Assembly (NCBI GenBank): GCA_012521395.1
Contig: JAAYML010000025.1
Location: 1 to 58,446 of the forward strand
DNA from: Candidatus Epulonipiscium sp.
GTDB lineage: Bacteria; Bacillota; Clostridia; Lachnospirales; Defluviitaleaceae
Reading direction: 5' to 3'
DNA: 58,446 nt
The position numbers and the translations under genes are program-made. Below the pieces are notes generated by a model. The model saw nothing but the letters and a program-made list of their open reading frames with translations. It ran no database searches and was not told where the DNA came from. Positions 8,968 through 17,063 of this stretch are shown here, in pieces. Position 1 is the first letter of the stretch, and each line of letters opens with the position of its first letter.

Positions 8968-9426
8968 ATGGAAATAGAACGTAAATATTTAGTGAAAAGA
9001 TTACCTGAAAATCTTCATCTATATGAAAAGGAAGAAATCATCCAAGGTTATATTTCAATTGACCCTATTATCCGATTAAGAAAAAGTAATGATAACTATT
9101 GCCTTACTATTAAAAGTAAAGGCCATTTAAAAAGAGAAGAAGTAGAATTTCCTTTAACAAAAGAACAATTTGAAAGCCTTTGGCAAAAAGTTGATTCCAA
9201 TACCATCTATAAAAGTAGATATAATATTCCATTAGAAAATAATCTGGTTGCAGAATTAGATGTTTATCATGGAGATTTAGAAGATCTGCTTACAGTGGAA
9301 GTAGAATTTGAATCAGAAAAGGCTTCGGAAAAGTTTACGCCTCCAGACTGGTTTGGAAAAGACGTGACTCATGACAACCGATATAAAAATAGCAATCTTG
9401 CAGTTTACGGCATTCCCAAAGATTAA
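8968..9426 (+). CDS. CYTH-domain protein (triphosphate tunnel family)
   Basis: This 152-residue protein starts at ATG 8968, chosen because a GGGAGGA site precedes it and because the CYTH signature ExExK (MEIERKYLV) then sits at the very N-terminus as in the family. Alternating charged strands (IIRLRKSNDNYCLTIKSKG, VAELDVYHGDL, LTVEVEFESE) are the acidic and basic residues lining the tunnel that binds triphosphates and divalent metal. Small bacterial members hydrolyse inorganic or organic triphosphates, and a few are class IV adenylate cyclases. Which of these applies here is not decidable by reading. The gene stands alone before a strong terminator. Confidence 0.88.
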   Translation: MEIERKYLVKRLPENLHLYEKEEIIQGYISIDPIIRLRKSNDNYCLTIKSKGHLKREEVEFPLTKEQFESLWQKVDSNTIYKSRYNIPLENNLVAELDVYHGDLEDLLTVEVEFESEKASEKFTPPDWFGKDVTHDNRYKNSNLAVYGIPKD

Positions 9427-9460
9427 AAAAGCTTCAAGACCTATGTCTTGAAGCTTTTTT
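9425..9460. terminator. bidirectional terminator between CYTH gene and tRNA cluster
   Basis: A perfect 16-bp stem (AAAAAAGCTTCAAGAC and its complement) with a CTAT loop ends in T6 on either strand. It closes both the CYTH gene and the convergent tRNA operon. Confidence 0.9.
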
Positions 9461-9463
9461 AAA

Positions 9464-9544
9464 TGCGGATGAAGGGAGTCGAACCCCCACGCCAAAGGCG
9501 CTAGATCCTAAGTCTAGTGCGTCTGCCAATTCCGCCACATCCGC
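9464..9544 (-). tRNA. tRNA-Leu (anticodon TAG)
   Basis: On the minus strand the acceptor GCGGATG pairs with CATCCGC. The anticodon loop CTTAGGA lies in the stem CTAGA/TCTAG. A variable-arm stem (CGCC TTT GGCG) marks a class II tRNA. Discriminator A; the 3' CCA is not encoded. Confidence 0.95.
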
Positions 9545-9549
9545 GAGAA

Positions 9550-9622
9550 TGAGCTACCCGGGACTCGAACCCGGGACACCTGGATTAAAAGTCCAGTGCT
9601 CTACCGCCTGAGCTAGTAGCCC
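9550..9622 (-). tRNA. tRNA-Lys (anticodon TTT)
   Basis: The acceptor GGGCTAC pairs with GTAGCTC including one G-T pair. The anticodon loop CTTTTAA lies in the stem CTGGA/TCCAG, and the T-arm is CCGGGTTCGAGTCCCGG. CCA is not encoded. Confidence 0.95.
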
Positions 9623-9630
9623 AAATCTAA

Positions 9631-9702
9631 CTGGGTAGGAAGGATTCGAACCTTCGCATGCAGGAGTCAAAGTCCTGTGCCTTACCGCTTGGCGACTACC
9701 CA
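9631..9702 (-). tRNA. tRNA-Gln (anticodon TTG)
   Basis: The acceptor TGGGTAG pairs with CTACCCA. The anticodon loop CTTTGAC lies in the stem CAGGA/TCCTG, and the T-arm is GAAGGTTCGAATCCTTC. Discriminator G; CCA is not encoded. Confidence 0.95.
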
Positions 9703-9712
9703 ACGATGAAAG

Positions 9713-9787
9713 GGTGAATAGTGGGACTTGAACCCACGGCCTCCAGGGCCACAACCTGGCGCTCTGACCAGCTGAGCTATACCCACC
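9713..9787 (-). tRNA. tRNA-His (anticodon GTG)
   Basis: The acceptor GTGGGTA pairs with TATTCAC. The extra 5' G (position -1, base 9787) pairs with C73, the hallmark of tRNA-His. The anticodon loop is TTGTGGC. CCA is not encoded. Confidence 0.95.
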
Positions 9788-9805
9788 ATGCTGGCAATAA
9801 AATGA

Positions 9806-9879
9806 CGTGCCTGCAGGGATTCGAACCCCGGACACATGGCTTAGAAGGCCATTGCTCTATCCAGCTGAGCTACAGGCAC
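9806..9879 (-). tRNA. tRNA-Arg (anticodon TCT)
   Basis: The acceptor GTGCCTG pairs with CAGGCAC. The anticodon loop CTTCTAA lies in the stem ATGGC/GCCAT, and the TTCGAAT T-loop is present. Reads AGA/AGG codons, which are common in AT-rich genomes. CCA is not encoded. Confidence 0.95.
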
Positions 9880-9884
9880 AGAAA

Positions 9885-9955
9885 AGCGGGTGATGGGAAT
9901 CGAACCCACGTATCCAGCTTGGAAGGCTGGTGTTCTACCATTGAACTACACCCGC
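9885..9955 (-). tRNA. tRNA-Gly (anticodon TCC)
   Basis: The acceptor GCGGGTG pairs with CACCCGC. The anticodon loop CTTCCAA lies in the stem CCAGC/GCTGG. The discriminator U is usual for bacterial tRNA-Gly. CCA is not encoded. Confidence 0.95.
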
Positions 9956-9960
9956 AAATA

Positions 9961-10035
9961 TCGGGGTGACAGGATTCGAACCTGCGACCCCTTGATCCCA
10001 AATCAAGTGCTCTAGCCAAACTGAGCCACACCCCG
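9961..10035 (-). tRNA. tRNA-Pro (anticodon TGG)
   Basis: The acceptor CGGGGTG pairs with CACCCCG. The anticodon loop TTTGGGA lies in the stem CTTGA/TCAAG, and the T-loop is TTCGAAT. It is the first gene of the seven-tRNA operon. CCA is not encoded. Confidence 0.95.
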
Positions 10036-10052
10036 AAATACCGACAACGATT

Positions 10053-10081
10053 ATTATAGCTTATGGCAATTTATTCGTCAA
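10053..10081 (-). promoter_or_regulatory. consensus promoter of the tRNA operon
   Basis: TTGACG (10076-10081) and a perfect TATAAT (10053-10058) are 17 bases apart on the minus strand, 18 bases before tRNA-Pro. It lies just past the yfcE-like stop codon, so the tRNAs need not depend on the upstream operon. Confidence 0.85.
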
Positions 10082-10097
10082 TAGTTTTTTTAAAAAA

Positions 10098-10616
10098 TCA
10101 AAAGCTCCTCAATCTGTCGATGGAAGCGTTTTTGTTGACTGTCATAATAGCAACCTCTACTTTACCTTCTTTTTCAAAATTGATTATTCCAAAAGTTGGA
10201 ATACTCGTAGCCCTGGGTAAACTAATGCTTCCAGGATTTAATAAAAGCATCTTTCCATAATAATCCATGAACGGTACATGAGTATGACCAAATAAAAGAA
10301 TATCCGCTTCTTTTTCCTGACCATAATAAGCTATTCTGTCATAGCCCCATTTCACATGATGATTATGACCATGAAGCATAAGTATCTTTTTCCCTGACAG
10401 ATGAATCATTTTTTCTGAGGGAGAAGAACTGTCAAAGTCGCAGTTTCCTTTTACGTAATCCAAATTAATCTCAGGAAATTCAGAATTTAATACTAAAGCA
10501 TCTTTATCATGATCTCCCAGATGAATCACCAGATCTATTCTGTCTTTTAATTTTTCTATAACCTTTCTCGCATAGTATAAATGATTATGGCTATCACTTA
10601 AAATCAATAACCTCAT
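10098..10616 (-). CDS. YfcE/MJ0936-family metallophosphoesterase
   Basis: This 172-residue cytoplasmic phosphodiesterase shows the calcineurin-like metal-binding series in order: DSH at the N-terminus, GDHD, GNCD, HGHN and GHTH. These bind two divalent metals. The family hydrolyses phosphodiester bonds in vitro; the natural substrate is usually unknown. The ATG overlaps the rdgB stop codon by four bases (ATGA), so it is translationally coupled as the last gene of the rph-rdgB-yfcE operon, a common Firmicute order. Confidence 0.92.
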   Translation of the reverse strand: MRLLILSDSHNHLYYARKVIEKLKDRIDLVIHLGDHDKDALVLNSEFPEINLDYVKGNCDFDSSSPSEKMIHLSGKKILMLHGHNHHVKWGYDRIAYYGQEKEADILLFGHTHVPFMDYYGKMLLLNPGSISLPRATSIPTFGIINFEKEGKVEVAIMTVNKNASIDRLRSF

Positions 10617-11221
10617 TCAAGTATTTCCCCCAGTCTGATTCTGAGTTGTGCTTTCATCTGATTTAATGCCTTTGCCCTGTGACTGATTTGATTTTTTAAT
10701 TGTGGGGACATTTGAGCAGTGGTCATATTATACTCTGGAACATAAAATATAGGGTCATAACCAAAGCCATTTTCACCTTTTATTTCGTAGCCTATCCTGC
10801 CTTCAATCGTACCTTTTGTGGTAATGATTTCCCCATTTGGAAAACCTACAGCAATCACACAAACAAATCTTGCAGTTCTTTTTTCATCTGGTACCCCTTC
10901 TAACATGCTTAAAATCTTATTATTTTTAATATCATACGGGGTATTTTCTCCCTCAAATCTGGAAGAATATACACCCGGTGCCCCATTCAAATAATCTATT
11001 TCCAGGCCCGAGTCATCTGCCATGACAATGTCATTTGTCAGTTTCATAATTTCTTTAACTTTAATTATTGCATTTTCTTCAAAGCTAGAACCATTTTCTA
11101 TAATGTCTGCATCAATCCCTGCTGATTCTAAAGAAAGGATCTCTAAGTTTAATTCTTTCATAATTTCTTGGATTTCTGCAATTTTTCCTTGATTTTTTGT
11201 TGCAAAAATAATTCTTCTCAT
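10613..11221 (-). CDS. rdgB: XTP/dITP diphosphatase (RdgB/HAM1 family)
   Basis: This 202-residue house-cleaning enzyme hydrolyses the non-canonical nucleotides dITP, ITP and XTP to monophosphates, keeping deaminated purines out of DNA and RNA. Family motifs are FATKNQGKIAEIQEI at the N-terminus, MADDSGLEIDYLNGAPGVYSSR in the middle, GFGYDPIFYVPE and the C-terminal SHRAKAL. It starts three bases after the rph stop and overlaps the next gene. Its length is typical. Confidence 0.96.
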   Translation of the reverse strand: MRRIIFATKNQGKIAEIQEIMKELNLEILSLESAGIDADIIENGSSFEENAIIKVKEIMKLTNDIVMADDSGLEIDYLNGAPGVYSSRFEGENTPYDIKNNKILSMLEGVPDEKRTARFVCVIAVGFPNGEIITTKGTIEGRIGYEIKGENGFGYDPIFYVPEYNMTTAQMSPQLKNQISHRAKALNQMKAQLRIRLGEILE

Positions 11222-11224
11222 CGT

Positions 11225-11965
11225 TTAACCCCCAATAAGCTTTGATAAATCTCCTAAAACTTCTTTTTGATTATGAATTAATTGTTTAATACCTATACTG
11301 CCCAATTCAATCAGTTGATTAAAAGTCTCTGAAGAAAAAGGAGCCTTTTCCCCAGTCCCCTGAATTTCTACATATTCCCCCTTATCGGTCATAACAATAT
11401 TCATATCAACTTCTGCCCTGCTGTCTTCATCATAGCATAAATCCAGCATAGGTATTCCTTCCACAATACCGACGCTGATAGCAGAAACAAAACTTTTAAT
11501 GGGCATTTTTTCAATGCTGCCTTGTTCTAAAAGATAGTGACAGGCATCGGCCAAAGCCACAAATGCACCAGTAATTGACGCCGTCCGGGTACCTCCGTCA
11601 GCCTGTATCACATCACAATCGAGAATAATGGACTTTTCTCCCAGCAAAGAAAAATCCATAACAGAGCGAAGAGAACGGCCAATCAGTCTTTGGATTTCAG
11701 TAGCACGGCTATTCATCTTCAAACGACTGATGTCTCTGGAATTTCTTACTTCTGTAGCCCTCGGTAACATAGAATATTCTGCTGTTACCCAACCTTCTCC
11801 TGTTCCTTTTCTAAAAGGAGGAACTTTCTCTTCTACCGTTGCATTACAAATAATTTTCGTATCTCCCATCTCAATCAGTACAGAACCTTCCGGATATTTT
11901 ATATAGTGACGAGTTATTCTTACAGGCCTTAGCTCAGCATATTCTCTTTTATCAATTCTTTCCAA
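11225..11965 (-). CDS. rph: ribonuclease PH
   Basis: This 246-residue phosphorolytic 3'-5' exoribonuclease trims the 3' ends of tRNA precursors. Recognisable family sequence runs [20 protein letters not shown] near the start, then [26 protein letters not shown] and [22 protein letters not shown]. It starts with TTG at 11965; an AAAGGATGA site lies about ten bases upstream and the nearest ATG is out of frame. It leads the rph-rdgB-yfcE operon. Because the seven tRNA genes downstream lack an encoded CCA, 3' trimming followed by CCA addition is needed for them. Confidence 0.95.
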   Translation of the reverse strand: MERIDKREYAELRPVRITRHYIKYPEGSVLIEMGDTKIICNATVEEKVPPFRKGTGEGWVTAEYSMLPRATEVRNSRDISRLKMNSRATEIQRLIGRSLRSVMDFSLLGEKSIILDCDVIQADGGTRTASITGAFVALADACHYLLEQGSIEKMPIKSFVSAISVGIVEGIPMLDLCYDEDSRAEVDMNIVMTDKGEYVEIQGTGEKAPFSSETFNQLIELGSIGIKQLIHNQKEVLGDLSKLIGG

Positions 11966-12124
11966 AATACATTCATCCTTTCTCTATTGGCTATTCTTCA
12001 CCGAAAAATATATTGCTATTCTTCATTTTATCACAGTTAAAAAGTTATGCTGTATAACCGTACTTATTTTACCATAAAACAAAATTATCACAAGATATAA
12101 TTCGAATAAAAATTTTTATAATAA

Positions 12125-12150
12125 AAAACCACCCTGTACAGGATGGTTTT
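12125..12150 (-). terminator. intrinsic terminator of the amidase gene
   Basis: Minus-strand AAAACCATCCTG pairs with CAGGGTGGTTTT (one T-G pair) across a very small loop, followed by TTTATTATAAAA. It overlaps the last bases of the stop codon. Confidence 0.75.
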
Positions 12151-14455
12151 ATCGATAGGTTGGATATTGTTCAAAAATAGTCAGTATTCCATCATATAAT
12201 GCTCTTGCAGCTTCTTGCTTAAAGGAGTCTGATTTAAGCAATTGGGCATCTTGTGCATTGTCAATAAAAGCAATTTCGACAATAACCGCTGGCATAGTCG
12301 TTGTCCTGAGAACATATAAGCCAGGACGTTCTTTAATTCCCCTGTCCATTGTACCTAAACGGCTCACTAAATTATTTTGAAAGATTTGTGCCATTTTTTT
12401 ACCAGAAAATTGCGGCGTATTGTCTGCAGCTGTTGGAAAATATAAAGTTTCCGTTCCTCTATTTTTCCCATTAAAAGCATTATTATGAATACTTAAGAAG
12501 AAATCGGCTTCTACTTCATTAGCTAAGGTACTTCTATCCTGAAGTGTTGGATATGTATCACTGGTCCTGGTAGTGTATACCTTAATATCAGGACTATTTT
12601 TTAATAATGCGTTGAGTTTTAATAAGATATCTAAATTAACATCTTTTTCTTTTAAACCATTACCCACGGCTCCAGGATCTGAACCGCCATGACCAGCATC
12701 CAGGGTAATAATTTTACTGTATTTTTCTCTTGGCTTAATAAGAGAAATAACAAAATAATCTCCCTTATCATAGATTTCAACTGCAGAAATTGTTTTTTCA
12801 GCAAATTTGAATTCTGTTTTATTATTCAGGCTATTGCTTATCTGAAGATAATTTAACTTTTCATCGCCAATATGGAAAATACCTTGACCATAAACAGATG
12901 AATAATCTCCAGGTAAGGTTAGGGTATATATCCTGTTCATATAGTCATCATTGTGAGTAATATCATTAATATTAAATTCCTTATTGGGCTTTAACACAGC
13001 TATCTGGCTATTTTCTTTCAGGTACTTAATATTTTTAAAAGTAGGTGTTATAAGCTGAACAGCTATCCCGTTTGCTCCCACAGAAATAATTTCATATTCA
13101 GGCTGACCTTCAAGATCTAATACAACCCTGTAAGTATCCACATTAAATTGTGATGTTCTGATGGCTTTTACATACTGACCCTTAACCGTTTTTTCAATAG
13201 CTTTCATATTGGCTTCCGCATTGGGAATATCGATTACCAAACGATCCGGATTGGTCAGTCTGGAAACCGTTACGGAAGGTTTTGCATTAGCCAATATCGT
13301 TAAAATATCTCCTCTTGAATTTTGACTAAGTTCTATTTTTGTAATGACTGATTTTTTAATTCGAACAATAAAGCTCATTCTGTCTGAAGCCATCGTAATT
13401 TCATAATCATTCTGGTTGATTAAATCAAATACAACTCTTGTCACTTTTGGATTACTGCTAAACTGACTGGTTCTTATACTTTTTACAAAAGGATTGTTGC
13501 TAATAGCCATGTTCGTATTTGAAAGTTTCATGTTGGCATTATAAATATCTACGACAATTTTGCCTTCTAAACTCATATGTTCTAATGAACTAATCGGTGA
13601 ACTTGCCGTTACTTTAAAATGACTTCCATCGCTAACACTTTCTAAAACGCCAGCTGAAATAATATCGGTTGTCGGATAATCTTTACTTTCTATGGCTGAT
13701 GAAGCTGACTCAGTTGGAACTTCCTTATCAGATACAATAACAACAGGGTCATCAGCTAATTTTGTTGGAAGTTTTGCAACACTTTGTTTAAAATCCGTTC
13801 CATCAGAAATAACTGAATCAGAATTCGTCTGATTGTCCTTATTTTCTTTGTTGTCTCCATTATCTTCATTATCTGTAATATCTCTTATGTCTTCTATATC
13901 CTCCGTATCTTCATGATCGATTATATCCGTCGTAGTATCGTGATTTTCTTCTTGCCTGCTGTCTTCATTTTTGGAATCAATCATAATGATTCTTTCAGTT
14001 CCAAACCATTTAACGTCATAACCAATAGTTTCTGCAACAAATCTTACCGGAACCATCACTTTATTATTAATAATTTTTGCAGGCATTGGAATATTTACAT
14101 ATTCCCCATTAACCCAAGCCTGATAGCTGTCGGCTTTTAAAATAATTAATGAATCGTCCATTCCAATATAGGCTTCCTTGGTATTTGTCTTCCATTCCAC
14201 AACAGCACCCATTGCTTCACAAACTTCACGAATAGGTACTAATGTATTACCGTTTAATGCAATTGGAGGGATATCTCCTTGGATAATGTTGCCTTTTACG
14301 ACTAAATAAATAGGCGCTTCATTATAAATATGGCTTTGTCCATCATATACAAGTATCATTCCATTACGAGCGTCTGCATTCACACTATGTACTAAAAAGA
14401 AATTAATCATTATCGACAACGTTAATAAACATGTAATATATTTGATATATTTCAT
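12149..14455 (-). CDS. N-acetylmuramoyl-L-alanine amidase with CuAO-like and AMIN domains
   Basis: This secreted protein of 768 residues starts at ATG 14455, which has GGAGGGG eight bases upstream; the longer frame begins before that site. A signal peptide covers residues 1 to about 27 (cleavage near VNA). Next comes a copper-amine-oxidase N-like stalk domain (NTLVPIREVCEAMG, VMVPVRFVAETIGY), then an Asp/Glu/Asn-rich linker, two AMIN-type regions that usually target the envelope, and a C-terminal Amidase_3 domain. The zinc site is visible as DAGHGG, KEKDVNLD and SIHNNA, with the catalytic glutamate in VIVEIAFIDN. It cleaves the peptide stem from peptidoglycan. It is monocistronic with its own terminator. 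Confidence 0.93.
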   Translation of the reverse strand: MKYIKYITCLLTLSIMINFFLVHSVNADARNGMILVYDGQSHIYNEAPIYLVVKGNIIQGDIPPIALNGNTLVPIREVCEAMGAVVEWKTNTKEAYIGMDDSLIILKADSYQAWVNGEYVNIPMPAKIINNKVMVPVRFVAETIGYDVKWFGTERIIMIDSKNEDSRQEENHDTTTDIIDHEDTEDIEDIRDITDNEDNGDNKENKDNQTNSDSVISDGTDFKQSVAKLPTKLADDPVVIVSDKEVPTESASSAIESKDYPTTDIISAGVLESVSDGSHFKVTASSPISSLEHMSLEGKIVVDIYNANMKLSNTNMAISNNPFVKSIRTSQFSSNPKVTRVVFDLINQNDYEITMASDRMSFIVRIKKSVITKIELSQNSRGDILTILANAKPSVTVSRLTNPDRLVIDIPNAEANMKAIEKTVKGQYVKAIRTSQFNVDTYRVVLDLEGQPEYEIISVGANGIAVQLITPTFKNIKYLKENSQIAVLKPNKEFNINDITHNDDYMNRIYTLTLPGDYSSVYGQGIFHIGDEKLNYLQISNSLNNKTEFKFAEKTISAVEIYDKGDYFVISLIKPREKYSKIITLDAGHGGSDPGAVGNGLKEKDVNLDILLKLNALLKNSPDIKVYTTRTSDTYPTLQDRSTLANEVEADFFLSIHNNAFNGKNRGTETLYFPTAADNTPQFSGKKMAQIFQNNLVSRLGTMDRGIKERPGLYVLRTTTMPAVIVEIAFIDNAQDAQLLKSDSFKQEAARALYDGILTIFEQYPTYR

Positions 14456-14618
14456 CTTTTCCCCTCCATTATCCATTATGCTCAGCCCAAAATGTCAACT
14501 TTTCTCTCACTAAATAAAATTATAGCAGAAGATGTAAACTTATTAAAGCCAATATAGAATTTGAAATATTTTTGTAACAACTATGTAATATTTCGCTATT
14601 TTCTCTCTATAAAAGAAA

Positions 14619-14641
14619 AACCGGAGATATTTCCTCCGGTT
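14619..14641 (-). terminator. intrinsic terminator of ligA
   Basis: Minus-strand stem AACCGGAG/CTCCGGTT with a seven-base loop is followed by TTTCTTTTA. It overlaps the ligA stop codon. Confidence 0.8.
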
Positions 14642-16583
14642 AAAGATTGGCCATTTTTAAAAATTCATCTTCCCCTATAATTGGTATTCCTAATTCTTTT
14701 GCCTTTTTATTTTTTGAAGAAGTTGAATGAATATCATTATTTATTAAATAATCTGTATTCTTTGTAACGGAATCTGTTACTTTTCCACCTAAAGATTCTA
14801 TTTTTTCTTTTAATTCTTTTCTGTTTTTAAAATGGGTTACGCTGCCTGTAATAACAAAAGTCAAACCTTTGAGGCTTTGATTTTCACTTTTTTCTACGCC
14901 TTTAATACTTAAAATCTCCCTTAACTGATTAACCATTGCTCTGTTTTCTTCATTTTTAAAATAATTGTAGACTGAACGAGCAATAATCTCTCCAAAGCCA
15001 TGTATTTCTTTAATTTGCTCTATATCTGCATTCATAATTTTTGATAAATCATAATCAAAATGTTCGCATAATAATTTTGCATTACTTAAACCAACCTGGT
15101 TTAGACCTAAAGCGTATATAAAATTAGGCATGTCCACACTTTTTGACGCTTCAATAGAATTCATCAAATTATTAAAGGATTTTTCTCCAAAACCTTCCAT
15201 ATTTTTAATTTCTTTTTCATAACGTGCTAATTGGTAGATATCTGCAAAATTTTCAATAAAACCCTTATTGTAAAACTTCTCAATGCTTGCTTCAGAAAAA
15301 CCTTCAATATTCATAGCATCTCTGGATACAAAATGAGTTAGGGCTTTTATTCTTTGTGCCTTACAATTTGGATTCGTACAGTATAAGGCCTTCATTTCTC
15401 TTACTTGTCTGATTTCTGTTTCTCCCTGGCAGACAGGACACTTATCAGGTATCTGAAGATTATTGCTTTTTGTAAGATTTTCTGCGATTTGTGGAATAAT
15501 CATATTGGCTTTATATACTCTTACAATATCTCCCACACCCAACTGCAGTTCTTCCAAAATACTTAAATTATGTACACTGGCCCGGTTTACTGTGGTCCCT
15601 TCTAATTCTACACTTTCAAATACGGCAACTGGATTAATTAAACCAGTCCTTGAAGTATTCCATTCTACGTATAAAATTTTAGTCTCTTTTGTTTCATCCG
15701 CCCATTTAAAAGCAATTGAATCTCTTGGGAATTTAGCAGTGACTCCCAATGACTGGGAATAGGACAAACTGTCATAAGTTAAAACCAAACCATCCGAGCC
15801 AAAATCATTTGCTGAAATTTTACTTTGAAATTCATGAACAGCATTTTCTATATTATCTGCATAGACTTCTTTATGTTCCACCACATCGAATCCCATGCTT
15901 TTAAGCCAGTTTAACTGATTTAATTTAGAATCCTTAAAATCTTCTCCTTCTGCAGAAACCAGGCAAAAAGCAAAGAAATATACATTTCTTTTTGCTGTTA
16001 TTTCATTATTAAGCTGTCTTACGCTGCCACTGCATAAATTCCTGGGATTTTTATATTGCTCTTCTAAAGGCAGATCTTCGTTTATTCGATTAAAATCCGA
16101 GTACTTTATAACAGCTTCCCCTCTTAAAACCAATTGGTTTTTAAATGGTATACTAAGGGGAATGTTTTTAAATACCCTGGCATTATTGGTGACATCTTCC
16201 CCTATTTCTCCATTCCCACGGGTTATGGCCTGGGCTAATTGTCCATTTCTATAAATCAGCACAATGGTTAAACCATCCATTTTCCATGAAAGTATACCTT
16301 TTTTATCTTTTAAAAAGCTCTTTAATTTATTGACATCCTTAGTTTTATCTAATGAAAGCATTGGCGTTGCATGACGCACTTTAGGTAAGTTACTGAGAAC
16401 AGTATAACCCACTTTTTGAGTAGGACTGTCTGCAAGGACAATGCCAGTTTTCTTTTCTAATTCTACTAATTCGTCGTAAAGCTCGTCATATTCTTTATTG
16501 GACATGATTTCCCTGTCTTCCTGGTAATAAGCCTTTGAAGCTTCGTTTAAAATCCTGATTAGTTCTTTCATCCGCTCCATCAT
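14640..16583 (-). CDS. ligA: NAD-dependent DNA ligase LigA, divergent form
   Basis: This 647-residue enzyme seals nicks with NAD as the adenylate donor. Domains in order are the Ia/adenylation domain with the lysine in KMDG (usual KIDG), an OB fold, a Cys4 zinc finger (CPVC and CTNPNC), helix-hairpin-helix repeats (GFGEKSFNNLM, HGFGEIIARSV) and a C-terminal BRCT domain (LKGLTFVITGSVTHFKNRKE). The start is ATG 16583 behind GGGGGAG; the longer frame adds a non-homologous stretch. Two conserved blocks differ from the common form: SWKMDGLTI and NPRNLCSGSVRQL, where most ligases have NPRNAAAGSLRQL. It could be a second, specialised ligase; whether another copy exists lies outside the window. Confidence 0.9.
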   Translation of the reverse strand: MMERMKELIRILNEASKAYYQEDREIMSNKEYDELYDELVELEKKTGIVLADSPTQKVGYTVLSNLPKVRHATPMLSLDKTKDVNKLKSFLKDKKGILSWKMDGLTIVLIYRNGQLAQAITRGNGEIGEDVTNNARVFKNIPLSIPFKNQLVLRGEAVIKYSDFNRINEDLPLEEQYKNPRNLCSGSVRQLNNEITAKRNVYFFAFCLVSAEGEDFKDSKLNQLNWLKSMGFDVVEHKEVYADNIENAVHEFQSKISANDFGSDGLVLTYDSLSYSQSLGVTAKFPRDSIAFKWADETKETKILYVEWNTSRTGLINPVAVFESVELEGTTVNRASVHNLSILEELQLGVGDIVRVYKANMIIPQIAENLTKSNNLQIPDKCPVCQGETEIRQVREMKALYCTNPNCKAQRIKALTHFVSRDAMNIEGFSEASIEKFYNKGFIENFADIYQLARYEKEIKNMEGFGEKSFNNLMNSIEASKSVDMPNFIYALGLNQVGLSNAKLLCEHFDYDLSKIMNADIEQIKEIHGFGEIIARSVYNYFKNEENRAMVNQLREILSIKGVEKSENQSLKGLTFVITGSVTHFKNRKELKEKIESLGGKVTDSVTKNTDYLINNDIHSTSSKNKKAKELGIPIIGEDEFLKMANL

Positions 16584-16678
16584 AGTTCTCCCCCTAATTA
16601 TCAGTGAAAAGTAAAAAGCTATCATTATAATACTATAATTATAATAGAAAGTAAAAAAACAGACAAATATGCCTGTTT

Positions 16679-16882
16679 TCACTTACTAATAATTATCTTT
16701 CGTTCCATGTCATTAAGAAAGCGATACTTATTTTCTGTCATGCTTTGATATTGTTCCTGAGTGATTTTACCAGTTTTAAGAAGGGTCTCTGCAAAATCTA
16801 CAAATTTTCTTGTCAGTTCAATTAACTTCAATACCTCTGAATTGTTCTCTTTTTTCATGACATCCCACTTTCCCATTCCCAT
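16679..16882 (-). CDS. small helical protein of unknown function
   Basis: This is a 67-residue frame, or 59 residues if the start is the internal ATG of MKKENNSE. The composition is helical and charged (SEVLKLIELTRKFVDFAETLLKTGKITQEQYQSMTE), without signal or membrane segment. It lies 96 bases upstream of the assigned ligA start on the same strand, so it could be co-transcribed. The ribosome binding site is weak and both starts are uncertain. I recognise no family. Confidence 0.5.
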   Translation of the reverse strand: MGMGKWDVMKKENNSEVLKLIELTRKFVDFAETLLKTGKITQEQYQSMTENKYRFLNDMERKIIISK

Positions 16883-17063
16883 TTTTTGTATTTAAACTCA
16901 AAATTAAATACGATGCATAATTATGAGAGCATTATATCATAATTTACTTTTTATTACAATTTTTCCACGAGTTTAAATACGGCAAATATCACAGCTATCT
17001 CCCTCTATTTTTACTTTTCTTTCGTTTTCTTAAAATTTCTTTAAATTTCTCTTGATATCTTTT

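Noticed and set aside
9554-9969. Open frames on both strands across the tRNA array
   Set aside because: They are read through tRNA genes; peptides such as SNPSYPVRFGLLAQAVEHW are the usual false translations of tRNA sequence.
16584-16682. N-terminal extension of LigA
   Set aside because: The extra 33 residues are hydrophobic and unlike LigA, and a GGGGGAG site lies directly before ATG 16583.
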